24,530 nucleotides of DNA from JAVKSM01 sp039583705 (GTDB lineage Bacteria; Actinomycetota; Actinomycetes; Mycobacteriales; Pseudonocardiaceae), in assembly GCA_039583705.1 (NCBI GenBank), contig JAVKSM010000039.1, positions 1 to 24,530 on the forward strand, written 5' to 3'. How positions within the stretch are numbered: position 1 is the stretch's first letter; each line of letters starts with the position of its first letter. Under the pieces are notes generated by a model that did not search any database, had not been told where the DNA came from, and saw nothing but the letters and a program-made list of their open reading frames with translations. Shown one piece after another: positions 6,864 through 12,897 of the stretch. The position numbers and the translations under genes are program-made.

Positions 6864-7630
6864 CGCCGCCCCCTCACCTGCTCGGCACGAACCCGACGGA
6901 CGAAGTCGACGCTGCCGGAGAAGATCGTCGGCGCGTCGACGTCCAGCGTGGCCACGTGGTAGCTGTCGGCCAGGACCACCTCACGGACGTCGGCCGATGC
7001 GATGCCCTGGATCACGACGGCCGCGTTCACCGGCTCCACCACGTGGTCGACCACGGAGCGGAACAGCAGCACCGGCTGAGTCACCCGGGGGAGGTCGGCC
7101 CGCACCACCTTCCACAGCCGGACGAGCGACGCCGCAGCCCGCAACGGCAGGCGGTCGTAGGCAAGCTCGGCGACACCGGGCTTGGCGATGTCGCCAGCCA
7201 CGGGCGGGAACGACGGCACCACCCGGCAGAGCAGCGGGAGCAGCACGGTGTCCTTGCGCAGGGTCAACACCGACGGGTTGACCAGCACCAGCCCGGCCAC
7301 GGCGGGCCCGCACTCCTGAGCGAGCCGCAGCGCGAGCGTGCCACCCATCGAGAGGCCGAAGGCGAAGACACTCTCGCACCGGGCGGTCAGCCGGGCCAGC
7401 TCATCGTGGAGGCAGCCGAACCAGTCCTCCCAGCGAGTGCGGTTCATCTCCTGCCAGGAGGTGCCGTGGCCCGGCAGGCAAGGGCATGACACCGTGAGCC
7501 CTGCGACGGCCAGGTGCTCCCCCCAGGGCCGCAGGCTCTGCGGGGTGCCGGTGAAGCCGTGGCAGAGCAGGACGCCGACGTCGGAGCCGCCCACTGCGGC
7601 GAACGGCTCGGCACCGGGCATCACAGGCAC
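6860..7630 (-). CDS. Alpha/beta hydrolase, Est30-like carboxylesterase or monoacylglycerol lipase
   Basis: This 256-aa serine hydrolase has the order GVLLCHGFTGTPQSLRPW (oxyanion region), nucleophile Ser94 in GLSMGG, Asp195 in RSVVDHVVEP and His225 in SYHVATLD. The family (Est30-like carboxylesterases and monoacylglycerol lipases) cleaves short carboxyl esters or monoacylglycerol, usually in the cytoplasm. I chose GTG 7630 because the conserved start VPVMPGAEPF follows and GGGAG sits 9 nt upstream. The frame is open to 7702, but that part covers the promoter region with its CGTGACACG repeats. It is coupled by a 4-nt overlap to the membrane protein downstream and divergent from the acyltransferase, which fits a role in acyl-lipid turnover. 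Substrate is unknown. Confidence 0.83.
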   Translation of the reverse strand: MPVMPGAEPFAAVGGSDVGVLLCHGFTGTPQSLRPWGEHLAVAGLTVSCPCLPGHGTSWQEMNRTRWEDWFGCLHDELARLTARCESVFAFGLSMGGTLALRLAQECGPAVAGLVLVNPSVLTLRKDTVLLPLLCRVVPSFPPVAGDIAKPGVAELAYDRLPLRAAASLVRLWKVVRADLPRVTQPVLLFRSVVDHVVEPVNAAVVIQGIASADVREVVLADSYHVATLDVDAPTIFSGSVDFVRRVRAEQVRGRR

Positions 7631-7667
7631 GTTGCTTTGCTCCCGCCGCTCGCTGCGTTCTCCGACC

Positions 7668-7705
7668 ATCGTGACACGGCGTTTCTCCGGCAATCGTGAC
7701 ACGGC
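7668..7705. repeat. Tandem operator-like repeats with CGTGACACG dyads
   Basis: The 13-mer ATCGTGACACGGC occurs twice without mismatch, at 7668-7680 and 7693-7705, offset by 25 bp. Its core CGTG-A-CACG is a dyad. The pair lies between the divergent hydrolase and acyltransferase genes, just upstream of the hydrolase start, as expected of a repressor site. The regulator is unknown. Confidence 0.45.
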
Positions 7706-7749
7706 CGGGGGTCGTCGGGGGAGGGGCCCACGGGTGTGTCGGCGTCTCG

Positions 7750-7779
7750 TTGTGGCCCTCCGGACGGGCTCCGTAGGCT
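7750..7779 (+). promoter_or_regulatory. Candidate promoter of the acyltransferase gene
   Basis: TTGTGG (7750-7755) and TAGGCT (7774-7779) are separated by 18 bp, a reasonable sigma-70-type pair. A transcript starting near 7786 would have a leader of about 36 nt including the AGAGG Shine-Dalgarno (7808-7812). Confidence 0.4.
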
Positions 7780-7821
7780 GGCGTGTGGGAGCGCGGCGCG
7801 CGGGAGAAGAGGCTGCCTGAG

Positions 7822-8574
7822 GTGTTGTACTGGCTGACGAAGTTCGTGCTGCTCGGCCCGCTGCTCAGGTTGATCTTCCGGCCGTCCGTCGAGGGTCTGG
7901 AGAACGTGCCCGCGCGGGGTGGAGCGATCATGGCCAGCAACCACCTCGCGGTCGTCGACTCGTTCTTCCTCCCCTTGGTCGTGCCGCGCCGCGTCACTTT
8001 CCCCGCCAAGATCGAGTACTTCACCCAGCCCGGGATCCGGGGGCGGTTCAAGAAATGGTTCTTCTCGGGCATGGGGCAGATCCCCATCGACCGCTCCAGC
8101 GGCTCGGCCGCCAGAGCAGCCCTCGACACCGGAGTGCGCGTGCTGCGGGAGGGTCAACTGCTCGGTATCTACCCGGAGGGCACGCGCTCGCCGGACGGTC
8201 GGCTCTACAAAGGGAAGACGGGCGTGGCGCGGCTGGCGCTGGAGGCCGCGGTGCCGGTCATCCCGGTCGCGATGTTCGGCACCGAGCGCGTCAATCCGAT
8301 CGGCTCCCGGGTGTTGCGCCCGCACCGGGTGCACGTGCGGATCGGCCCGGCGCTGGACTTCAGCCGGTACGCCGGCCTGGCCGGTGACCGCTTCATCGAG
8401 CGATCGATGACCGACGAGATCATATATGCGCTCATGGAGCTGTCCGGCCAGGAGTACGTCGACGTCTACGCGGCCAAGGCCAAACAGGACGCGGAGCGCG
8501 CGGCCCGTGCCATCGATCTGCCGCGACAGGTTCGCCCGGCCCCGGCCCGCCTCCCGCGCACCAGGGTGGGCTGA
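7822..8574 (+). CDS. 1-acyl-sn-glycerol-3-phosphate acyltransferase (PlsC family, Rv2182c-like)
   Basis: This 250-aa PlsC-family enzyme transfers an acyl group from acyl-CoA or acyl-ACP to lysophosphatidate, or in this locus perhaps to another lysolipid, at the inner face of the membrane. It has an N-terminal hydrophobic helix (YWLTKFVLLGPLLRLIF), the catalytic NHLAVVD motif with His41 and Asp46, the FSGMGQIPIDRS block, and the glycerophosphate-binding EGTR (Glu119-Arg122 in IYPEGTRSPDG). GTG 7822 gives the conserved start and has AGAGG 9 nt upstream. TTG 7825 is also possible, and the in-frame codon at 7783 would overlap the promoter. The C-terminus after residue 215 is charged and not conserved. 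Synteny with Rv2182c is clear. Exact acceptor is not shown by the sequence. Confidence 0.88.
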   Translation: MLYWLTKFVLLGPLLRLIFRPSVEGLENVPARGGAIMASNHLAVVDSFFLPLVVPRRVTFPAKIEYFTQPGIRGRFKKWFFSGMGQIPIDRSSGSAARAALDTGVRVLREGQLLGIYPEGTRSPDGRLYKGKTGVARLALEAAVPVIPVAMFGTERVNPIGSRVLRPHRVHVRIGPALDFSRYAGLAGDRFIERSMTDEIIYALMELSGQEYVDVYAAKAKQDAERAARAIDLPRQVRPAPARLPRTRVG

Positions 8575-8580
8575 CCCGGT

Positions 8581-8676
8581 CGCTCCAACCCGAAGATGTC
8601 CGACGTAGGGGAGTCAGCTCGGGGCCACTCCCGATCAAACTTCCGATCCCCGGCTTCGGGTCGGCGGGTTGGAGCG
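8581..8676. repeat. Perfect 12-bp inverted repeat spanning 96 bp
   Basis: CGCTCCAACCCG (8581-8592) is exactly reverse-complemented by CGGGTTGGAGCG (8665-8676). Inside are a smaller hairpin GGGAGT/ACTCCC (8609-8632) and CCCG-GCTT-CGGG. It begins 7 bp after the acyltransferase stop. It may be a complex terminator or the end of a lost mobile element, since an integrase fragment lies 280 bp away. Confidence 0.55.
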
Positions 8677-8919
8677 GTTGAGCTGTCCCAAGCTGGTGCG
8701 TAGGAGGAGTGCGCTGGAGGTGTAGAGCGTGAGCGCGGCTCCGAAGCCCGGAAGCATCGTCCACAGTGCGGGGTGGCTGGTGAGCGCGGCGAACAGGGCG
8801 GTGGCCAGGGCGATGCAACAGAGTGCGGCGCCGGTGCCGACGGCGCGTCCGCGTAGCTCTGCGCGGAAAGGTCCGTCGGTCGTCGGGGTACTGCGGCGGT
8901 GCCCGGTCTGGTTGCTCAC
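8635..8919 (-). CDS. Doubtful small two-TM membrane ORF
   Basis: From GTG 8919 this frame gives 94 residues. It has a polar N-terminus (SNQTGHRRSTPTTDGPFRAELRGRA), a hydrophobic segment (VGTGAALCCIALATALFAAL), a second one (LWTMLPGFGAALTLYTSSALLL) and a polar tail. The hydrophobic pattern is more protein-like than a random GC-rich frame, but no convincing SD precedes any start, the frame runs open to 8991 over an integrase remnant, and its 3' end enters the 12-bp inverted repeat. I do not recognise a family. It could be a leftover cargo gene of the element that left the integrase tail, or not coding at all. Confidence 0.3.
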   Translation of the reverse strand: MSNQTGHRRSTPTTDGPFRAELRGRAVGTGAALCCIALATALFAALTSHPALWTMLPGFGAALTLYTSSALLLRTSLGQLNRSNPPTRSRGSEV

Positions 8920-8950
8920 GACTGGGAGAGCGCGGCGCCGACACCTCAGA

Positions 8951-9076
8951 TACCGGGGTCGAAACTCCGCCGCGGCCGTGACGCTGGACACCTACGCCCA
9001 CCTTGAGCCCACAGTGACGAGGGTAGGCGGCATGCTGTCGTGGCTGCGCTGTGCGCTCTTGCCGGAGCCGGTGTGA
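8951..9076 (+). pseudogene. C-terminal fragment of a tyrosine recombinase (integrase)
   Basis: The frame ending at TGA 9074-9076 reads GRNSAAAVTLDTYAHLEPTV. This matches the end of phage and ICE-type tyrosine recombinases, where xxSxAVTLDTYxHL contains the nucleophilic tyrosine (here the codon at 8993-8995). The upstream catalytic Arg/His blocks are not present in any frame I can read. The last 25 residues look unrelated. This is a scar of an old integration in the interval where mycobacteria carry mptC (Rv2181) and Rv2180c. Confidence 0.6.
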
Positions 9077-9133
9077 ACCGAGAGCGGCCAGCAGGCTGCT
9101 GACCAGGTGCTGACCAGCAGGAACAGGACGGGT

Positions 9134-9640
9134 ATGCGGTATTTCTACGACTGCGAGTTCATTGAGGATGGCGTCACCATCGAGCTGGTCTCGATCGGCG
9201 TGGTCGACGAAGCGGGGCGTGAGTTCTACGCCGTATCCACCGAGTTCGACCCGCAGCGGGCCGGTGGCTGGGTGCGGGACAACGTCCTGACCAAGCTGCC
9301 GCCGCCCGCGGATCCGGCGTGGCGCGACCGCGGTGCGATCCGCAAGGATCTGCTGGCGTTCCTGTGCGGCGGTAGTGGCGGGGACGTCGAGCTGTGGGCG
9401 TGGTACGCCGCGTATGACCACGTCGCGCTGGCGCAGCTCTGGGGCCCCATGCCGGCGCTGCCCAGAGCGCTGCCACGGTTCACCCGTGACCTGCGGCAGC
9501 GGTGGGAGGACGTGGGCTGCCCCCGGCTGCCGCCAGCGCCGCCGGAGGCCCACGACGCCCTGGCTGACGCCCGGCACAACCTCGCTCGTTGGCGGGTGAT
9601 CGAGGAGCGCAGGCTGCGGCTGGGCTTCCCGGTGCGCTGA
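9134..9640 (+). CDS. DEDDh 3'-5' exoribonuclease (Rv2179c-like)
   Basis: This 168-aa protein has the same length as M. tuberculosis Rv2179c, the founder of a small RNase-T-like exoribonuclease family that trims 3' overhangs of RNA with metal ions. The DEDDh residues are visible: Asp6 and Glu8 in YFYDCEF, Asp95 in WYAAYDHVAL, His140 and Asp145 in EAHDALADARHN. ATG 9134 is chosen because homology starts there; an AGGAACAGGACGG purine-rich stretch upstream serves as SD. It is followed by an 8-bp inverted repeat (9647-9680) and the phosphofructokinase gene. In mycobacteria aroG follows directly; here pfp and an accessory insert separate them. Confidence 0.88.
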   Translation: MRYFYDCEFIEDGVTIELVSIGVVDEAGREFYAVSTEFDPQRAGGWVRDNVLTKLPPPADPAWRDRGAIRKDLLAFLCGGSGGDVELWAWYAAYDHVALAQLWGPMPALPRALPRFTRDLRQRWEDVGCPRLPPAPPEAHDALADARHNLARWRVIEERRLRLGFPVR

Positions 9641-9646
9641 ACGGCA

Positions 9647-9680
9647 GGCACGAAGTTGCTGCAACGATCCAGTTCGTGCC
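9647..9680. repeat. Inverted repeat between exoribonuclease and pfp
   Basis: GGCACGAA (9647-9654) pairs perfectly with TTCGTGCC (9673-9680), and an inner GTTG-CTG-CAAC (9655-9665) adds a second small stem. It starts 7 bp after the exoribonuclease stop and ends 50 bp before pfp. It could be a terminator or an operator of pfp; no T-tract is present. Confidence 0.5.
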
Positions 9681-9730
9681 ACGCTCGGCGGCGTCCTCAG
9701 GGTCCGCGTTCGGTGTGAGCGGAGCGAACG

Positions 9731-10756
9731 ATGCGCATCGGAGTACTCACGGGCGGTGGCGACTGCCCAGGCCTCAACGCGGTGATCCGGGCCGTCGTGC
9801 GTAAGGGCACCCTGGCGCTCGGACATGAGTTCCTAGGCTTCCGGGACGGCTGGCGTGGCCCGCTGGAGGATGCCACGCAGTCGCTGGACGTGACTGCGGT
9901 GCGCGGCATCCTTCCCCGAGGTGGGACCATCCTCGGCTCCTCGCGGACGAACCCCCTGAAAGCCGCTGACGGTCTGGCTCGCATCCGCGACACCTTGGCG
10001 CGTCACGACGTCGATGCGCTGATCGCGATCGGGGGCGAGGACACACTCGGTGTGGCGACCCAGCTCTCCGAGGCCGGCCTCCAGGTCGTCGGCGTTCCGA
10101 AGACCATCGACAACGACCTTGCCGCGACCGACTACACCTTCGGCTTCGACACCGCGGTCAACGTCGCCACCGAGGCGATCGACCGGCTGCACACCACGGC
10201 CGAGTCGCACCACCGGGCCATGGTCGTCGAGGTCATGGGACGCCACGCGGGGTGGATCGCACTGCACTCGGGGATCGCTGGTGGTGCCAACATCATCCTC
10301 ATCCCCGAGGTGCCCTTCGACATCGAGCAGGTCACCACGTGGGTGGAGAGCCGGTTCCAGAGCCACTACTCGCCGATCGTCGTTGTCGCCGAGGGCGCCG
10401 TTCCGAAGGAGGGCATGTCGGTCTCGCAGGCCAACGAGTTCGACGCCTTCGGCCACCTCCGGCTCGGCGGCATCGGCGACCAGCTCGCCAAGGAGATCGA
10501 GCGGCGCACCGGCAAGGAGTCACGCGTGGTCGTCCTGGGCCACGTCCAGCGGGGCGGCACCCCCACGGCCTTCGACCGCTGGCTTGCCACGAGCTTCGGG
10601 CTGGATGCCGTTGCGGCCGCGCACGACGGTGAGTTCGGGGTGATGGTCGCGCTGCGCGGAACCGAGATCGTCCGCGTGCCGCTGGTCGAGGCGACGGCGA
10701 CGCTCAAGACAGTGCCGATGGAGCGATACCAGGAGGCTGCGCTGCTCTTCGGCTGA
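9731..10756 (+). CDS. pfp: 6-phosphofructokinase, predicted pyrophosphate-dependent
   Basis: This 341-aa PFKA-family enzyme phosphorylates fructose-6-phosphate to fructose-1,6-bisphosphate. It has LTGGGDCPGLNAVIRA at the phosphate-donor site, GGEDTLGVA, PKTIDNDL with the catalytic Asp, the sugar-binding MGRHAGWIA, and GHVQRGGTPTAFDR. Donor choice in this family is set by two positions: Gly104 and Gly124 for ATP, Asp104 and Lys124 for pyrophosphate. Here they are Asp104 (GGEDT) and Lys124 (PKTID), the state known for the Amycolatopsis methanolica PPi enzyme. The reaction would be reversible and independent of ATP. ATG 9731 has GGAG 6 nt upstream. It has no mycobacterial counterpart at this locus. 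The family call is firm; the PPi call rests on the two residues. Confidence 0.92.
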   Translation: MRIGVLTGGGDCPGLNAVIRAVVRKGTLALGHEFLGFRDGWRGPLEDATQSLDVTAVRGILPRGGTILGSSRTNPLKAADGLARIRDTLARHDVDALIAIGGEDTLGVATQLSEAGLQVVGVPKTIDNDLAATDYTFGFDTAVNVATEAIDRLHTTAESHHRAMVVEVMGRHAGWIALHSGIAGGANIILIPEVPFDIEQVTTWVESRFQSHYSPIVVVAEGAVPKEGMSVSQANEFDAFGHLRLGGIGDQLAKEIERRTGKESRVVVLGHVQRGGTPTAFDRWLATSFGLDAVAAAHDGEFGVMVALRGTEIVRVPLVEATATLKTVPMERYQEAALLFG

Positions 10757-11173
10757 GATCTTTCGATAGGTCCACGGTCAGGGCCGACTCGGGGACACCA
10801 TCGTCGCGCATCCAGCGACAGTAGACAAAAGCGCTATGACTGTTAGGCGACAACCCCGCACCGGCCACGCCGCCCTCGCCAACTCCTTATTGACCCGGAC
10901 GTATACCGGCCATCACCGTAGGTCCCAGGGGGTGAATGACCTGAACCCGACCGCTGGTCACCGGCGTGGTCACCTTCCCCTCTCTGCTCCGCTTGGACCA
11001 TGGCGAGACAGGGGACGTACCGGGGCCCCCGGCCCGCCCGCAACCCCGGCCCCGCCGTCAAGCTCAGGTACCATTGACGGCCCGAGGGCCGGCTCGTTCA
11101 AGGTTTTCGGTACCGACAACGGCCGACACGCAACGACAGCAACGACGCCGATATGTCTGTATGACGGAAGGGG
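10757..11173. other. Non-coding stretch at left edge of accessory insert
   Basis: No convincing gene is seen in these 417 bp. Short open frames here have no recognisable motifs and poor starts. An interrupted dyad CGGCCC-GA-GGGCCG follows a TTGACG near 11074, and GGTACC occurs on either side of it (11068-11073 and 11110-11115). These may belong to the promoter of the regulator gene downstream, but no TANNNT hexamer lies at proper spacing. No terminator for pfp is evident. Confidence 0.4.
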
Positions 11174-12360
11174 ATGACCCCGCTCAACAATGCCGGACAG
11201 GCAGAAGGACTTTCCGAGTTGGTAGCCTATCTCGCGTTGCTGGGTAGTACAGCAACGGCGATGCCTGCTCACGAGAGGTATCAGGGATACGAACAGCTCG
11301 CGCAGCTTATGAGTTTTCTGAGGCTGAGCGGATGGGTGGACACGATGAATCGTCGAGAACTACTCAAGGTGCTGGGATTGGCGGCTGCGTCCATTGCTGT
11401 CTCTCCTGTCGTGAGTGGCCTGGACAATGATGAACAGGAACGCCTGGCGCGGGCCGTTGTATCACCGAGTCGGGTGGACAAGCATGTCATCGACCAGCTG
11501 GACGCCATCCTCCAGGATTGTAAGCAGCAAGATGACGTCCTCGGCCCAAATGCGGTCTTGAACACGGTCCTTGCGCAACGTAACCTGACTGACCATCTCT
11601 TGGCAGAGTGTCCAAGCCCGCTTCGTCCCCGGCTGCTTTCGGTCTATAGTGACATGTCGAGTTCTGTCGGGTTGCACTTCATTGATCTCAACGACTTCGA
11701 TCGTGCCAAGCATTACTTCGAGCAGGCCCGCGCGGCGTCGCATGACGCCGACGACACCGAACCAAGCGTCTACGCAGTGTGCAATATGAGCTATACCGCG
11801 GCTTGGCAGAACAAGGGTTATGTGGCTATTGATCTGGCTGCGGCCGCGCAGAATTTGGCAACTAAGGCCGACGATTCGTTGCTGCGGGCCTTTGCCGACC
11901 AAGTAGCTGCTGGAGCTTATGCGACTGATGGACAGCACAAGGCGTGCATGGCAGAGCTAGAGAAGGCACAGGCTGGAGTCGCGGCCTCGGCGGGACAAGC
12001 GTCTGACGAATCGCCCGTCTATTGGTACGACCAGGGGGAATTTGCTAGCCTAAAGAGCGAGTGTCTCCTGCGATTGGGGCGTGCGCAGGACGCCGCCGCT
12101 AGCGCCCGTACGGGACTGGCACTGTTGGACCCGTCATTTGTACGTAACGTGGCATTTTGCACGCTTCGCCTTAGTAATACGTATCTCCAAACCGGCGAGG
12201 TCGACGAACGGCACGAACGGCCGGTAGTGCAGTCGGCCGTGCCGTGAAGAATCGCTCGCCGCGGTTGGTGCAGGAGATGCAGATTACCGGCGCCCGAATG
12301 CAGCCGTGGCAGGACGTGCAGGCGGTCAAGACATTGGATGAGCAGTTGAGGGAGTATGGG
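11174..12360 (+). pseudogene. TPR-type transcriptional-regulator-like protein, C-terminal frameshift
   Basis: The open frame 11174-12247 encodes 357 residues typical of the helical-repeat part of actinobacterial XRE/TPR regulators: the MNRRELLKVLGLAAASIAVSPVVSG segment, then TPR-like helices through NTVLAQRNLTDHLLAECP, LRPRLLSVYSDMSSSVG, DFDRAKHYFEQARAASHDA and LLRLGRAQDAAASARTGLALL. No HTH is visible at the N-terminus, so either the domain was lost or this is an HTH-less paralogue. After TGEVDE the frame goes to nonsense and stops at 12247, while the -1 frame continues with the expected end KNRSPRLVQEMQITGARMQP then WQDVQAVKTLDEQLREYGL to about 12360. One lost base near 12205-12215 explains this. 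The SD GGAAGGGG touches ATG 11174, so the true start may be later. Base composition is clearly AT-richer than the neighbours, a sign of transfer. Confidence 0.6.
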
Positions 12361-12424
12361 TTAGTTTCTGAGTCTCTACACCCTGCTCACCACGGCCGGA
12401 TACGAGCTGGGCTGGACTGAGACC

Positions 12425-12705
12425 CGGCCTGGCCGGAGCAATGGGCATCGTCGGCCATCGCGGCCACTTTGGCGGTCGAGATGTCGGTGGGGAGCGGGCG
12501 TTCTTGGATGACGCGGTGCCAGACGTCGCCTTGCTCGTACCACTCCAGGTTGGCGGCACGCATGAGCGTGCTGCACAGCAGTAGGGATAGTTCACGGCGG
12601 CCGAGCGTGGTTTTGTCGCTGCGGAGCACGGTGACGACGGCGCGGCTGTCGGCGCAGAACAGGTCGTGGGCGATGTCGATGCCGGGGTTGCTCCGCCACG
12701 GGTCG
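12425..12705 (-). pseudogene. Fragment of lanthipeptide/thiopeptide dehydratase C-terminal (SpaB_C-like) protein
   Basis: On the minus strand one frame reads AHDLFCADSRAVVTVLRSD, then LGRRELSLLLCSTLMRAANL, then EWYEQGDVWHRVIQERPLPT and STAKVAAMADDAHCSGQ. This resembles the thiopeptide-type bacteriocin biosynthesis domain (the glutamate-elimination half of split LanB dehydratases), with its FxADSxAV, LGRRELSxLLC and EQGDVWxRV blocks. Both ends are missing: upstream the frame runs into aroG leader sequence, and downstream it turns to unrelated residues. No precursor peptide or other RiPP gene is seen in the window. The fragment implies that a RiPP cluster once lay here or was copied here in part. 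Identification is from motif memory. Confidence 0.5.
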
Positions 12706-12844
12706 CCGCAGCCATGGCTGCCCTGCTCGCCACGTTCAACGCCTACCTCGACCGGCCCGGCGCCGCCCCGTTCGCCGACTCCGTCGGCTACCGGCAGGGC
12801 ACCCTCTGGCTCAGCCACGACGAGTTCGCCGAGATGATCGGTGA
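12705..12844 (+). pseudogene. C-terminal fragment of a winged-HTH regulator
   Basis: The plus-strand frame reads AAMAALLATFNAYLDRPGAA, then PFADSVGYRQGTLWLSHDEF, then AEMIGEHRQSRRRRAPD. It resembles the C-terminal part of ArsR-like HTH regulators of actinobacteria, where a YLDRPG...VGYxQ..LWLS.EE..E.IGE pattern precedes an Arg-rich tail. There is no DNA-binding half; the frame upstream covers the dehydratase fragment on the other strand. It is therefore a truncated leftover abutting the aroG promoter. The assignment is tentative. Confidence 0.33.
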
Positions 12845-12883
12845 GCACCGGCAGTCCCGACGGCGGCGGGCACCTGACTGTCC

Positions 12884-12889
12884 TAGTCT
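12884..12889 (+). promoter_or_regulatory. Probable -10 element of aroG (leaderless)
   Basis: TAGTCT ends 8 nt before GTG 12898, and no Shine-Dalgarno is present. A transcript starting at the GTG is likely. The rest of the native upstream region appears to have been replaced by the accessory insert. Confidence 0.5.
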
Positions 12890-12897
12890 TGGGCACC

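Noticed and set aside
11161..11247. ATG 11161 as start of a small protein or of the TPR regulator
   Set aside because: It is out of frame with the regulator, and the peptide it opens has no features.
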